Below are positions 52,571 to 63,515 of a DNA stretch of 64,000 nt, one piece after another. The stretch lies in assembly GCA_003151115.1 (NCBI GenBank), contig PLWS01000003.1, forward strand, positions 187,350-251,349. Reading direction: 5' to 3'. Made by a program: the position numbers and the translations under genes. The stretch's first letter is position 1, and each line of letters starts with the position of its first letter. The notes beneath the pieces were generated by a model. It was not told where the DNA came from. It worked only from the letters and a program-made list of their open reading frames with translations, and did no database searches. The DNA comes from Vulcanimicrobiota bacterium (GTDB lineage Bacteria; Vulcanimicrobiota; Vulcanimicrobiia; Vulcanimicrobiales; Vulcanimicrobiaceae).

Positions 52571-53760
52571 CAGAGCGTGAGAACGGCCGCCGATGCGGGC
52601 GGCACGTCGAGCGCCGCGGGATCGGCGGTCTGCCAATCCACGACGTTGACTTGGTTCGTGTCCATGCTCAATGCCGTCAGCCGGCGAACGCGCGGATTAC
52701 GCGCAGGACGCCCAGGGTTCAGATTTACTGTTACGCCGACGTTCGCATCGCGGTTGATGAACGTAACGACCCGCGTTCCGCCGTCGCGTTCCAGCGCATA
52801 AACCGTGAAATTGTTGTTCGTCGTTTGCAGATTACGCGTGACGAAGCGGGCGTCCAGCGACTCTTTGAGCAGCAGAAGCGCCTGATAGAGCGGCCCGCGC
52901 TGTCCGTCAGCGTCATCATGGAAGTTGGCGCCGTCGGCGCCGCTGGCCGCAAGTTCCAACCCGAAGTCGAGCGCCCACAGGGCGTTTGCCATGTTGTTTC
53001 CGGTGGATACGATCTGCTCGATGCGGTACGGCAGATCGACCACCGCCGCCGTCTTCGGCAGATCGCGCACGCCGATGCGCAGCGCCGCTTCGGCGCCGGT
53101 GTGCCGATACTGTTGCGTGAGCATGACCAGCTGCGGACGCTCGTCTTGCCCAAAGCGCGCCATCCAATCGAGGTGCGACGCCGTCGCCGGCCCCGCGTAC
53201 ATGGCCGCCGGATCGTTTGCGCTGATCGAAGAGACCCGCGCGCGGAACGCGGCCAGGAATGAACCGTAGTCTTTGAAGCGCAGATCGGGCGCGCTTCCCA
53301 ATTCGAAGGCCAGCAGCCGTTCGCCTAAAGCTTGACTCGCTTTGGAAGCTTGGTCGGCAACGCCGAAGATCGGCGACGCTAAACTCAAGCCGAGGATCGC
53401 GCGCCAGCCGACCGCGCCAAGGAATTGCGCCAGATTCGTAAGATCTCCCGCGGCGTAGGTCGTCGTATCGACATTGGGGCCGCCGAATTGCACGATCCCG
53501 CGGCTGCCCAAGCCGCGGACGTAATCGATCAGCGCGCGGTTTCCGCCGTTAAAGAACGCGCCGCCCGGTACGAGCGATGCTTCAAAACTCAAACCCATGA
53601 ACTCGGCGAGCATGCGCCGGCTCGAAGCTCCTGCCTCGAGCGCAATGTTGGCGGGCACGAACCCGGCTTGCTGTCCGTACGCGATCCCGCTCATGGAGGC
53701 CGTCGCGGTAACTGCCGCGCAAGCTGCGAGAAATTCGCGGCGTTCTATCCTTTTGCTCAT
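52570..53760 (-). CDS. Tat-exported glycoside hydrolase-like protein (GH79-like)
   Basis: 396 residues. The N-terminus S-K-R-I-E-R-R-E-F-L-A-A-C-A-A-V is a Tat-type signal. The mature part begins G-L-S-F-E-A-S-L and continues with a V-Q-F-G-G-P-N-V-D pattern like the R-I-G-G-N-S-x-D segment of GH79 (heparanase/β-glucuronidase) barrels. The catalytic Glu pair cannot be placed confidently, so it may be an inactive relative. It is coupled to proS, an odd partner, and divergent from the cobalamin gene. Confidence 0.65.
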   Translation of the reverse strand: MSKRIERREFLAACAAVTATASMSGIAYGQQAGFVPANIALEAGASSRRMLAEFMGLSFEASLVPGGAFFNGGNRALIDYVRGLGSRGIVQFGGPNVDTTTYAAGDLTNLAQFLGAVGWRAILGLSLASPIFGVADQASKASQALGERLLAFELGSAPDLRFKDYGSFLAAFRARVSSISANDPAAMYAGPATASHLDWMARFGQDERPQLVMLTQQYRHTGAEAALRIGVRDLPKTAAVVDLPYRIEQIVSTGNNMANALWALDFGLELAASGADGANFHDDADGQRGPLYQALLLLKESLDARFVTRNLQTTNNNFTVYALERDGGTRVVTFINRDANVGVTVNLNPGRPARNPRVRRLTALSMDTNQVNVVDWQTADPAALDVPPASAAVLTL

Positions 53761-53841
53761 ACCATGGCATACGTTCGCCATCGGCGGCCGGTTCCGTTCC
53801 TCGAAAAGGCCTGGGGCGCGCGAGCGTTGCAAGGAAGCACC

Positions 53842-54447
53842 ATGCCCAAGCGTACGCGCATCTACACCCGGGCCGGTGACGCGGGCAGCACCGGACTCGT
53901 CGGGGGTGCGCGCGTCTCCAAAAATAACGGGCGCATCGAAACGTACGGCACGCTCGACGAACTTTCGAGCGCGATCGGCATCGCACGCGCGCAGATTGCG
54001 GTTTCGAGCTTCGCGCCGCGTGCATCCCGGCTCGACGGCTGGCTTGCGTGGACGCAAAACCTGCTCTTCGACCTCGGCGCGGAGCTGGCAACGCCGGCCG
54101 GAAAACGCTGGAACGCAATGGCGCTCGCCGGAGACGATCAGGTTGCGGCGCTGGAACGCGCGATCGATGAAGCCGACGCGGACCTTGAGCCGCTCGACAC
54201 ATTTATTCTTCCGGGCGGCAGTCAAGCCGGAGCGGCTTTGCACTTCGCCCGCACCGTCTGCCGCCGCGCCGAACGCCTGCTGGTCACGCTGCGCGAACAG
54301 GAACCGGAGATTTCCGAGGCGACCATTCGAGTCTTGAACCGTCTTTCCGACGCGCTCTTCGTGTGGGCACGCTGGATCAATAAGCTCACCGATACGCCCG
54401 AACACCCGTGGAGCGCCAAGGCATCGCCACCGGAGGATAACCGATGA
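53842..54447 (+). CDS. Cob(I)alamin adenosyltransferase (PduO type)
   Basis: 201 residues from ATG 53842 (AAGGAAG in front); upstream in-frame sequence is not protein-like. I-Y-T-R-A-G-D-A-G-S-T-G-L-V-G-G near the start is the ATP loop of PduO, and F-I-L-P-G-G-S-Q-A-G-A-A-L-H-F-A-R-T-V-C-R-R-A-E-R is its second signature. Adenosylates cob(I)alamin to coenzyme B12. Its stop overlaps the permease start (ATGA). No B12-dependent enzyme is adjacent. Confidence 0.95.
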   Translation: MPKRTRIYTRAGDAGSTGLVGGARVSKNNGRIETYGTLDELSSAIGIARAQIAVSSFAPRASRLDGWLAWTQNLLFDLGAELATPAGKRWNAMALAGDDQVAALERAIDEADADLEPLDTFILPGGSQAGAALHFARTVCRRAERLLVTLREQEPEISEATIRVLNRLSDALFVWARWINKLTDTPEHPWSAKASPPEDNR

Positions 54448-55970
54448 GCACGTTCGTCTCACGCCTGTTCCAAACGACGAACGTCGACAAGCTGCGCGAA
54501 CTGGGATCGCGCAGGATCTTACGGCGCGCGCTTACCGCGAAAGACCTCGTAGCGATCGGCCTGGGCACGATGATCGGCGGCGGTATCTTCACGACGATCG
54601 GCACGGGCGTCAAGGGCGCCGGACCGGCCGTCATCGTTTCCTATCTGCTGGCTGGGCTAACGTCGTTTTTTGCCGCGTTGTGCTACGCCGAACTCGGCGC
54701 GATGGTGCCCGTCGCGGGAAGCGCCTATACGTACGCTTACGCGACGATGGGAAAGCTCTTCGCCTGGATCATCGGATTCGCGCTCATCTTCGAATACGGC
54801 ATCTCGGCGGCTCCCGTCGCGCAGCAGTTTTCCGCCGCAGTGCAAGACGTGCTTAAGACCTTGGGCGTTTCGCTGCCGGCTTGGGCGCAACAGTCGGCTC
54901 TCGTGATCCACGGTTCGTGGTGGCTTCCGCAGAATTGGGATATCGCGCACTCGCAGGTCGACATTCTGAGCGCGGTCTTCGTGCTCTTGCTGAGCGTGCT
55001 GCTCGCCATCGGCATTCGCGAAACCGCGACGACGAACAACATCTTCGTCGTGCTGAAGATTTCGGCGCTGATCGTCTTCATTTTTGCCGGTCTGAGCTTA
55101 GTCCATCTCTCCAACTTCCACAACTTCAGTCCGCACGGCTGGGGCGCGCTCAAGCCGTTCGGCGGCATGATGGATTACTCGTCGTCGGCTCAGCCGTACG
55201 GTATCATTGCGATATCGGCGTACGTGTTCTTCAGTTACATCGGATTCGATACCGCGACGACGACTGCCGAGGAGTGCAAGAATCCGCAGCGCGACGTGCC
55301 GATGGGTGTCATCGGCGCGCTGGCGATCGGCACGGTCATCTACTGTGCGACCGCACTCGTGCTCGTCGGCGCGGTGCCGTGGAACAAGGTGCCGATTAAG
55401 AATCCGCTGGTCTACGCGCTCGCGCCGCTGCACATGCCGATACTGAATTGGGTCATCACCATGGGCGTGCTGGCCGGCACGACGAGCGTTGCACTCAGCT
55501 CGCTGCTCGGCCAATCGCGTATCTTCTACGTCATGGCGCGCGACAAGATGCTGCCGCCGGTCGTCGCCAAGGTTCACCCCAGATTTAAGACGCCCGCCAT
55601 CACGACCATGATCACGGGCGTTGCCGTGGCAATGCTCGCACTCATCGTTCCGCTGAACCAGCTCTTGAATCTGGTCAACATCGGGACGCTCATCGCATTC
55701 ACCGTTGTCTGCGCCGGCGTGCTCTACCTGAGGCACCGCAAACCCGACATGCCGCGCAGTTTCCGGGTTCCGTTCGTGCCGCTCTTTCCGATTTTGGGTA
55801 TCGTCTGCTCGCTGTTCTTAGCTGTCTTCGGCTTGTCGCGTGCGACGTGGACCTGGTTTGCAATCGCGCTCGTTGTCGGGCTGATCTTCTTCTTTGCCTA
55901 CGGTTTCAGAAAATCGGATCCCGAAGACGTCGTGCCGGTTCTCGAACCAGAGGGACTACAAGAGGTTTAA
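54444..55970 (+). CDS. APC-family amino acid permease (cationic type)
   Basis: 508 residues, 12-14 helices. L-T-A-K-D-L-V-A-I-G-L-G-T-M-I-G-G-G-I-F (about 30-49) is the substrate-binding unwound helix of the APC superfamily, and the S-Y-I-G-F-D segment is helix 6. The length and the last-helix pattern fit bacterial cationic amino-acid transporter (YfnA/CAT-like) members. It follows the cobalamin gene by ATGA and overlaps the convergent stalk-protein gene by 4 bp. Exact substrate unknown. Confidence 0.92.
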   Translation: MSTFVSRLFQTTNVDKLRELGSRRILRRALTAKDLVAIGLGTMIGGGIFTTIGTGVKGAGPAVIVSYLLAGLTSFFAALCYAELGAMVPVAGSAYTYAYATMGKLFAWIIGFALIFEYGISAAPVAQQFSAAVQDVLKTLGVSLPAWAQQSALVIHGSWWLPQNWDIAHSQVDILSAVFVLLLSVLLAIGIRETATTNNIFVVLKISALIVFIFAGLSLVHLSNFHNFSPHGWGALKPFGGMMDYSSSAQPYGIIAISAYVFFSYIGFDTATTTAEECKNPQRDVPMGVIGALAIGTVIYCATALVLVGAVPWNKVPIKNPLVYALAPLHMPILNWVITMGVLAGTTSVALSSLLGQSRIFYVMARDKMLPPVVAKVHPRFKTPAITTMITGVAVAMLALIVPLNQLLNLVNIGTLIAFTVVCAGVLYLRHRKPDMPRSFRVPFVPLFPILGIVCSLFLAVFGLSRATWTWFAIALVVGLIFFFAYGFRKSDPEDVVPVLEPEGLQEV

Positions 55971-56422
55971 GGAGCGGTCGCGGATCCGGGCGTGTCCACG
56001 TCGACTCGTGACGTTGCTTTGTCGAACTTCACGCGAACACCGAAAGCTCTTTGGACGACGTGCAAGCCGATCATCGCGCGTCCGCGTACGCGGAAAGGCG
56101 CGTGTTTCAGCGTCATCGGCATACCGTTGAGAGTGGCGTGCACGTCGCCGATTTTCAAGTGCAGCGACTGATCGCCGCGCGTCATGAAGATCTCGCCGGA
56201 CTTTGCATCGTAGCGCGTTTCGGCGCCAAGCGCGTCGCTGAGTGGACGCAGCGGCACATACACGGTCTCGGCGCCGGTCCGCACGGGTGCGACGTCGGTG
56301 AGCATCGGCTGCCCGTCGACGCGCACTTCCACCGGTTTGGCAACCGAAATCGCCAGCGAGACGGCGACCGCAATCGCCGCAGTAACGGCTACGGCGAGGA
56401 GGCCCGGCGGCTTATACCGCAT
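55967..56422 (-). CDS. Membrane-anchored stalk-domain protein
   Basis: 151 residues. One N-terminal membrane segment (about 8-28), then a single Cu-amine-oxidase N1-like 'stalk' domain (about 30-145; Y-V-P-L-R-P-L-S-D-A-L-G is the mark). It is a minimal relative of the 501-residue protein at 18425-19930. Overlaps the end of ispG by 11 bp, so it is the last gene of the isoprenoid operon. Probably wall-facing; function unknown. Confidence 0.82.
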   Translation of the reverse strand: MRYKPPGLLAVAVTAAIAVAVSLAISVAKPVEVRVDGQPMLTDVAPVRTGAETVYVPLRPLSDALGAETRYDAKSGEIFMTRGDQSLHLKIGDVHATLNGMPMTLKHAPFRVRGRAMIGLHVVQRAFGVRVKFDKATSRVDVDTPGSATAP

Positions 56423-57536
56423 GCTCCGGATACTTTTCGCGGATCACTTTTTCGATCTCCGCTCGCAATGCATTGAGCAGCTGAGCCTCGGGGAAGGTTC
56501 CGACCAGCTCGCCCGCGCGATAGATCGCGCCCTTGCCTTTTCCTCCGGCCACGCCGACGTCGGCCATCTTCGATTCACCTGGACCGTTCACGACGCAGCC
56601 CATCACCGCAACTTTTACGGGAGCGGTATACTCTTTGGCGATCTTCTCGACGCTCTCGCCAAGTTCCAGGACGCTGATCTCTGCGCGTCCGCATGACGGA
56701 CAAGCGGTTATTTCAAAACCTTTCTCGCGCAGGCCGAGCGCTTTGAGCAGACTCCAGCAGGCCGGCACTTCTTCGATCGGATCGGCTGCCAGCGAGATGC
56801 GGATCGTATCGCCGATGCCCTCGAACAGCAATATGCCTAATCCGACCGACGACTTGATCGTGCCGTCGCGCAGCAATCCGGCTTCGGTGATTCCCAAGTG
56901 CAGCGCGTAGGGCGTATCGCGCTCGCGCAGGCGCTTATCCATTAAGCGATAGGCGGCGACGGTGCTCGTCACGTCGTGGGCTTTGAGCGAGATGACGATC
57001 TCCGTGTGCTGCAAGTCTTCCAGAATTTGGACGTGCCGCATCGCCGATTCAACCATCGCTTCCGGCGTATGGCCGAGCGTCTTCTCGAGATCGGGCGCGA
57101 GCGAGCCCATGTTGACGCCGATGCGGATCGGAATTCCGCGGGCCTTGGCGGCCTCGACGACTTCCTTCGTCTTATTGTAGTCGCGAATATTGCCCGGATT
57201 GAGGCGCAGCTTGGCGACGCCGGCTTCGATGGCGGCCAGCGCCATGCGATGATCGAAGTGAATGTCCGCGACGATCGGCACCGGCGAGCGGTGAACGATC
57301 GCGGGCATCGCGGCGGCGTCCGGCGCATCTTTGACGGTGACGCGTACCACCTCGGCGCCTTCCATTGCCAAACCGTAAATCTGCGCGAGCGTCGCATCCG
57401 CGTCGCCCGTATCGGTGGTCGTCATCGTCTGCACGACAATGGGATGGTCGCCGCCGATCCAAACGGACTTGGCGTCGTCCTTCCCGGTCTTGTTCTGAAG
57501 AAAGACCGGCTTGCTTTTGCGGCGGAGCCTGATCAA
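56412..57536 (-). CDS. ispG: 4-hydroxy-3-methylbut-2-enyl diphosphate synthase (flavodoxin)
   Basis: 374 residues, the bacterial length. Starts V-W-I-G-G-D-H-P-I-V-V-Q-T-M-T-T-T-D-T; the [4Fe-4S] ligands lie in C-P-S-C-G-R and G-C-V-V-N-G-P-G-E. Performs the sixth step of the MEP pathway. TTG 57536 overlaps the RseP stop (TTGA). Upstream dxr in the same operon supplies an earlier MEP step. Confidence 0.96.
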   Translation of the reverse strand: MIRLRRKSKPVFLQNKTGKDDAKSVWIGGDHPIVVQTMTTTDTGDADATLAQIYGLAMEGAEVVRVTVKDAPDAAAMPAIVHRSPVPIVADIHFDHRMALAAIEAGVAKLRLNPGNIRDYNKTKEVVEAAKARGIPIRIGVNMGSLAPDLEKTLGHTPEAMVESAMRHVQILEDLQHTEIVISLKAHDVTSTVAAYRLMDKRLRERDTPYALHLGITEAGLLRDGTIKSSVGLGILLFEGIGDTIRISLAADPIEEVPACWSLLKALGLREKGFEITACPSCGRAEISVLELGESVEKIAKEYTAPVKVAVMGCVVNGPGESKMADVGVAGGKGKGAIYRAGELVGTFPEAQLLNALRAEIEKVIREKYPEHAV

Positions 57537-58666
57537 AACGGACCTTTTCCTTGATAGATTTGCACGACGTTATAGAAGTTGATGACGAGCATGAGAGCGA
57601 TCAGCACGGCGAACCCCGTGATGTGCACGATGGCTTCCTTCTCCGGATCGACGGGTTTTCCGCGTATCAGCTCCGCGACGATGAAAGCCGCCCTCCCGCC
57701 GTCCAGCGCCGGCAGCGGCAGCAGGTTAAAGAGCCCGAGCGCAAACGAGATGAGCGCGGCGAAAAAGAAGTACGGGCCCCAGCCGAAGTCCTGAATGGAC
57801 ATGGCCGCCCGGCCCATCCCCACCGCTCCGCTCAGTTGAGGGGCGTAGGTCTGCGGGTGGCTGACCAACAGCGCCAAGCTCCCGAACGTTTGCCGGCCGA
57901 TGAAAACAAAATTCTGAAGCGCCGCTTGCGTGGCCTGAGACAGCCCGACCCGTTCGAACACCGCAACCGGCTGGAAGCCGAGGCATCCCTGATTTTGCTG
58001 CGGAGCCGGACACCGAATGGGCTTCACTGCCACGGTGCGCTGTGCACCATTGTGGTCGAACGTCACGCGCAGCGTTTTGCCGAGCGACCCGTGGATCGTG
58101 TTGATGAGCGAATCGCCGCCCGACACGGCGGCGCCATTGACGGCGATGATACGATCGCCCGGGCGCATGCCAGCGCGCTGCGCCGGATAGTTGGGTGTGA
58201 GCGGACCGATGCGCGGCTGAACCTTGTCGCTCTGCACGCCGAAGGCAACGGCGCCGACGAATAGAATCACCAAGCACAAAATGAAATTCGAGATCGGTCC
58301 GGCTGCGATAATCGCCAGCCGCGTCCAAGGATTCTTGGCTTGAAAATTGTCCGCGTCGTAGACCGGCGCTTCTTGACGGAAGTCGCGCTGCAGCTCGGCT
58401 TCGGAAGTCTTGTTGTCCTCGCCGTGCATCGCACAGTATCCGCCGAGCGGTAACGCGCGAAACGAATATGCCGTGCCGCTGCGTTTGCCGGTCCAGCCGA
58501 AGAGCTTCGGCCCGAACCCGACTGAAAATTCCAGCACGCGCACGTTGCTCAAACGCGCGAGGATGAAGTGCCCGTACTCGTGCAGCACGACGAGCACCGA
58601 AAGCACGAACAAGAACAGCGCAATTTTTGCGACGCTCGTGAGCGTTATGACCGCTAGCATTATCAC
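57533..58666 (-). CDS. rseP: RseP-family site-2 zinc metalloprotease
   Basis: 377 residues. H-E-Y-G-H motif (His29, Glu30, His33) in the first membrane helix, one PDZ domain (about 145-215, with R-P-G-D-R-I-I-A-V-N-G), and a C-terminal L-L-P-L-P-A-L-D-G-G zinc ligand motif. Cleaves membrane proteins, typically anti-sigma factors or signal-peptide remnants. Called from GTG 58666; ATG at 58660 is 2 codons in. It sits between dxr and ispG as in many bacteria. Confidence 0.94.
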   Translation of the reverse strand: MIMLAVITLTSVAKIALFLFVLSVLVVLHEYGHFILARLSNVRVLEFSVGFGPKLFGWTGKRSGTAYSFRALPLGGYCAMHGEDNKTSEAELQRDFRQEAPVYDADNFQAKNPWTRLAIIAAGPISNFILCLVILFVGAVAFGVQSDKVQPRIGPLTPNYPAQRAGMRPGDRIIAVNGAAVSGGDSLINTIHGSLGKTLRVTFDHNGAQRTVAVKPIRCPAPQQNQGCLGFQPVAVFERVGLSQATQAALQNFVFIGRQTFGSLALLVSHPQTYAPQLSGAVGMGRAAMSIQDFGWGPYFFFAALISFALGLFNLLPLPALDGGRAAFIVAELIRGKPVDPEKEAIVHITGFAVLIALMLVINFYNVVQIYQGKGPF

Positions 58667-58671
58667 TCTCT

Positions 58672-59811
58672 CTACACCTTTACGCGGCGCGCCGCGCTGA
58701 CCGCCGCGCGCGCGTCGTCACGAGCTTGTGCGTCCGCCTGCCGCAGGGCGTCCAGATTCACCTCGCGCACCGTTGCCGACGAGAGCGCTTCGGCGATGAT
58801 CTCGGGGATCTGTCCGAAGCCGATCTCTCCCTCTACAAACGCGCGCACCGCGATTTCGTTTGCGGCCGAGAGCACGGCCGGCATGGTGCCGCCTTGCGCC
58901 AGCGCTTCGTACGCGAGGCCGACGCACGGAAAACGGTCGGGGTCGGGCCGCTCGAAATCGTAACGCAGGGCCGAGGATTCCGGATGCGCGCCGATGGCCC
59001 GCAGCGGATCTTGGGGGGCGGCGGGGCCGGCTAATCTCTCGGGGTAGGCCAAGGCATATCCGATAGGCAGCTTCATGTCGGGGGCGGCCGCTTGAATTTT
59101 GACGTTGCCGTCGCTGAAGATCACGATGCCGTGCGCGATCGACTGCGGATGGACCAGTATACCGATGCGCTCGCCCGGAAATCCAAAGAGGCGGCTCGCT
59201 TCGATGACCTCGAGGCCCTTGTTCATCATGCTCGCCGAGTCGACGGTATTCTTCACGCCCATCTGCCACGTCGGGTGAGCCAGCGCGGCGTCGAGCGAGG
59301 CGTTGCGGATCTCGTCCTTGGTTTTTCTCCAGAACGGACCGCCCGACGCCGTCAAGACGATCGAGTGCACGCGATCGCGACTCTCGCCGATCAGGCATTG
59401 GAAGATCGCCGAGTGCTCCGAGTCGACGGGGACGATCCGCGATCCCGATTTTGCCGCCGAAGCCATCAGCAGCTCGCCGGCGGCGACGATTAACTCTTTG
59501 TTGGCAACGGCGACATCGATCCCGCGCTCGACCGCGGCGAAGACGGCGTCGAAAGAAACGAAGCCGTCGGTCGCGGCCAACAAAACGTCCGGCTTCGACT
59601 CGACCGCGACGCGCAGCAAGCCGGCCGGACCGTCGTCCGCGTTTGCCGTGACCTTTACGCCGAAGCGTTCGGCCTGTTCGCGTAACTTGTCGACCTGTTT
59701 TCCGGCCGCAAGTCCGGCCACGGTGAAACGATCGGGGTTACGCGCGATGACGTCGAGCGCTTGCGTGCCAATGGATCCCGTACTTCCGAGAATTGCGACG
59801 CGCTTAGGCAA
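58672..59811 (-). CDS. dxr: 1-deoxy-D-xylulose 5-phosphate reductoisomerase
   Basis: 379 residues. NADPH loop L-G-S-T-G-S-I-G-T-Q at the start, P-V-D-S-E-H-S-A-I-F-Q metal region and W-Q-M-G-x-K-N-T-V-D-S-A-S-M-M-N-K-G-L-E substrate loop. Second step of the MEP isoprenoid pathway. TTG 59811 overlaps cdsA by 8 bp. Feeds the same pathway as ispG two genes downstream. Confidence 0.97.
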   Translation of the reverse strand: MPKRVAILGSTGSIGTQALDVIARNPDRFTVAGLAAGKQVDKLREQAERFGVKVTANADDGPAGLLRVAVESKPDVLLAATDGFVSFDAVFAAVERGIDVAVANKELIVAAGELLMASAAKSGSRIVPVDSEHSAIFQCLIGESRDRVHSIVLTASGGPFWRKTKDEIRNASLDAALAHPTWQMGVKNTVDSASMMNKGLEVIEASRLFGFPGERIGILVHPQSIAHGIVIFSDGNVKIQAAAPDMKLPIGYALAYPERLAGPAAPQDPLRAIGAHPESSALRYDFERPDPDRFPCVGLAYEALAQGGTMPAVLSAANEIAVRAFVEGEIGFGQIPEIIAEALSSATVREVNLDALRQADAQARDDARAAVSAARRVKV

Positions 59812-60649
59812 AGGGAAGCAGCCCTACGACGTGCAGTGTCGCGTAAAAAGCCATGCCTCCGAACAGATAAGAATCGAAGCGATCCAGTACGCCGCCGTGA
59901 CCTTGAATGACCGTTCCGCTGTCCTTAACGCCGGCGTCGCGTTTAAGCGCCGACTCGACCAAATCGCCGGCTTGCGCGGCAACGCACGTCACCGCTCCGA
60001 GCGCCGCGCCCTGCCACCACAGCATGCCGAGATAATGACTGGTGCCGAGCAGCGCACCGATCCCCGTCACCAACAGGAGCGCGCCGGCTGCGCCTTCGAC
60101 GGTTTTCTTCGGAGAGATCTTCGTGAGCGGCGTGCGGCCGATGAGCGATCCGACGGTCATCGCCAGGATGTCGGTCAGCGCGATCAAGACGATGACGAAC
60201 AGCGTCCAGTCTAGACCTACGCGCGGAACCTGGCGGATGAAAATAAAATAGGTCAGCAGCTTGCCGATGTAGAGCACTGCGAGCAGCGTGTAAGCGGTCC
60301 GCGCGAAGTAGCCCTTCTGCTCGCCGTACATGCCTAGCCAAAAAGCCACGAGCACGACCGATGCGAGCAGCGCGCCTTCCCAATGCTGCAGCAGCTTGAA
60401 AATGCTCAGGAGAATGTATGCGAGCACGCCCGGGATCGCGACTTGGTACTCCAGCGGCTGGCCTTTGATTTCACAGAGACGCGCAAGCTCGTAGACGCTG
60501 ATCGCGCCGACGGCCAAGATAACGATATAAAATGTGACCGGCTCGAAGACGGAGCCCAGCCCGATGACCGCGAGTGCGATTCCTACCAGCACGCGGCGCA
60601 TCGTCAGCGGATTGGCCGGCGCGGCAGTCACCGGCCGGACGGCGTTCAC
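59804..60649 (-). CDS. cdsA: Phosphatidate cytidylyltransferase
   Basis: 281 residues, about seven helices. The C-terminal CdsA signature is present as S-A-L-K-R-D-A-G-V-K-D, then G-H-G-G-V-L-D-R-F-D-S-Y. Makes CDP-diacylglycerol for phospholipids, using CTP. GTG 60649 overlaps the uppS stop (GTGA). A standard member of the uppS-cdsA-dxr-rseP cluster. Confidence 0.95.
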   Translation of the reverse strand: MNAVRPVTAAPANPLTMRRVLVGIALAVIGLGSVFEPVTFYIVILAVGAISVYELARLCEIKGQPLEYQVAIPGVLAYILLSIFKLLQHWEGALLASVVLVAFWLGMYGEQKGYFARTAYTLLAVLYIGKLLTYFIFIRQVPRVGLDWTLFVIVLIALTDILAMTVGSLIGRTPLTKISPKKTVEGAAGALLLVTGIGALLGTSHYLGMLWWQGAALGAVTCVAAQAGDLVESALKRDAGVKDSGTVIQGHGGVLDRFDSYLFGGMAFYATLHVVGLLPFA

Positions 60650-61386
60650 GTTCCCCCGAAGCGGCGTTGCCGCTTCTGAAACTCCAGCAGCGTCCGCACG
60701 AATTCTTCCCTTCCGAAATCGGGCCAGTAGACTTCGCTCATCACCAACTCGGTGTAGGCGACTTGGTAGAGCAGAAAATTGGAAAGCCGGTGCTCGCCGC
60801 CGGGGCGGATCAGCATATCCGGGTCCGGCTGGTCGGCCGTATACAGATAAGAAGAAATCTTGGCTTCGTCGATCTCTTCGGGTCGCAGCTTCCCGGCGGC
60901 CACGTCGCCCGCAATGTGCGCGACGGCTCGTTGCAATTCCGCACGCGCACTGTAATTAACGGCCAAATTCAGCAACAGCCCCGTATTTGAAGCGGTGCGC
61001 TCCATCAGCCGGTCCAGCGCTTCACGCGAAGCTTGGGGAAGCGCGCGATAGGCTCCGATGACATTGACGCGCACGTTATTGCGGCTGAGTTCGATCAGTT
61101 CGTTTTGCGCGAAATAGACGCACAGATCCAGCAGCAGTGAGATTTCGGTCGAGTCGCGCCGCCAGTTCTCCGTCGAAAAGCCGTAGACGGTCAATATCGG
61201 GATGCCGAAGTCGCTGCACGCGCGTGTGATTTCGCGCAGTGCCAGCATACCGCGACGGTGTCCTTCGATCGCCGGCATACCGCGACGCTTTGCCCAGCGG
61301 CGGTTTCCGTCCATGATGATCGCGACGTGCTTGGGGAGCTTCGCCAAATCGAGCTGGTCTTGCGCCGCGGGTAGAACGCGCGCCAT
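60646..61386 (-). CDS. uppS: Isoprenyl transferase (undecaprenyl diphosphate synthase)
   Basis: 246 residues. H-V-A-I-I-M-D-G-N-R-R-W-A-K-R-R-G (Asp in D-G-N), G-H-R-R-G and the C-terminal L-I-R-P-G-G-E-H-R-L-S-N-F-L-L region are those of cis-prenyltransferases (IPP adding). Provides the lipid carrier for wall synthesis. ATG 61386 overlaps the stop of the small gene upstream. Confidence 0.96.
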   Translation of the reverse strand: MARVLPAAQDQLDLAKLPKHVAIIMDGNRRWAKRRGMPAIEGHRRGMLALREITRACSDFGIPILTVYGFSTENWRRDSTEISLLLDLCVYFAQNELIELSRNNVRVNVIGAYRALPQASREALDRLMERTASNTGLLLNLAVNYSARAELQRAVAHIAGDVAAGKLRPEEIDEAKISSYLYTADQPDPDMLIRPGGEHRLSNFLLYQVAYTELVMSEVYWPDFGREEFVRTLLEFQKRQRRFGGT

Positions 61387-61574
61387 TACTTGGAGTCCCG
61401 AGCCTCGATGGGCGTATAGGATTCGTAGCCGCAGGTCAGCTCGACGCGCTCTTCATCACCGCGCACGCGCAAAACGCGCAGCGTGCCTTTCCCGGCGAAC
61501 GAACCGACGGGAGCCAAAACGGAAAACGCGCCCACGCGGCCGCGAAGCCGGCGCCGCGCTCCCACTTCAGGCAT
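61386..61574 (-). CDS. Small hypothetical protein between frr and uppS
   Basis: 62 residues from ATG 61574. It is well-behaved in the coupled operon: 24 bp after frr and overlapping uppS by 1 bp. The sequence is β-strand-like (G-A-F-S-V-L-A-P-V-G-S-F-A-G-K-G-T-L-R-V-L-R-V) with a basic N-terminus and one Cys. No family recognised. A CTG upstream would lengthen it by a few residues. Confidence is moderate because of its size. Confidence 0.5.
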   Translation of the reverse strand: MPEVGARRRLRGRVGAFSVLAPVGSFAGKGTLRVLRVRGDEERVELTCGYESYTPIEARDSK

Positions 61575-61598
61575 GAGGACCAGCTCGTCAAGCAGGAC

Positions 61599-62152
61599 CT
61601 ATACCTCCATGATTTCTTTTTCTTTGGCAGTCACCAACTGATCGATCTCCTTGATGAAGCGATCGGTCATTTTTTGCAGCTGGTCCTGCATGCGCTTGTT
61701 GTCGTCCTCGGTGATGTCGTGGTCTTTGAGCTGCGCGCGCAAGTCGTCGTGTACTTTATGGCGCACATTGCGAACGGCGATCTTCCCGTCTTCGCCCTTC
61801 TTCTTGACGATTTTCACGAGGTCTTTACGGCGCTCTTCGTTCAGCGGGGGAATCGAGAGGCGGATGGAGTTGCCGTCGATATTGGGCGTGAGCCCCAAAT
61901 CGCTCTTTTCGATCGCTTTGCGGATGTCGCCGACCGTGTTGCGATCGAAAGCGGCGATCGTCAGCGACCGCGGGTCGGGCGCCGCTACCGTCGCGACCTG
62001 TTTGAGCGGGACCGACGTGCCGTACGCCTCGACGTGGATGCGATCGAGCAGCGCGGGGGTAGCGCGGCCCGTGCGGATCGCCGCGAATTCACTGCGCGTC
62101 GCCTCGACGCACTTGTTCATCTTGCCTTCGGCTTCCTTAAAGCTGTCGGCCA

Positions 62153-62153
<1 letters not shown>
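61599..62153 (-). CDS. frr: Ribosome recycling factor
   Basis: 184 residues, standard length. R-T-G-R-A-T-P-A-L-L-D-R-I-H-V-E-A-Y-G and the C-terminal D-R-F-I-K-E-I-D-Q-L-V-T-A-K-E-K-E-I are RRF marks. With EF-G it splits post-termination ribosomes. ATG 62153 overlaps the pyrH stop (TAATG). Confidence 0.97.
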
Positions 62154-63511
<1,358 letters not shown>

Positions 63512-63515
<4 letters not shown>

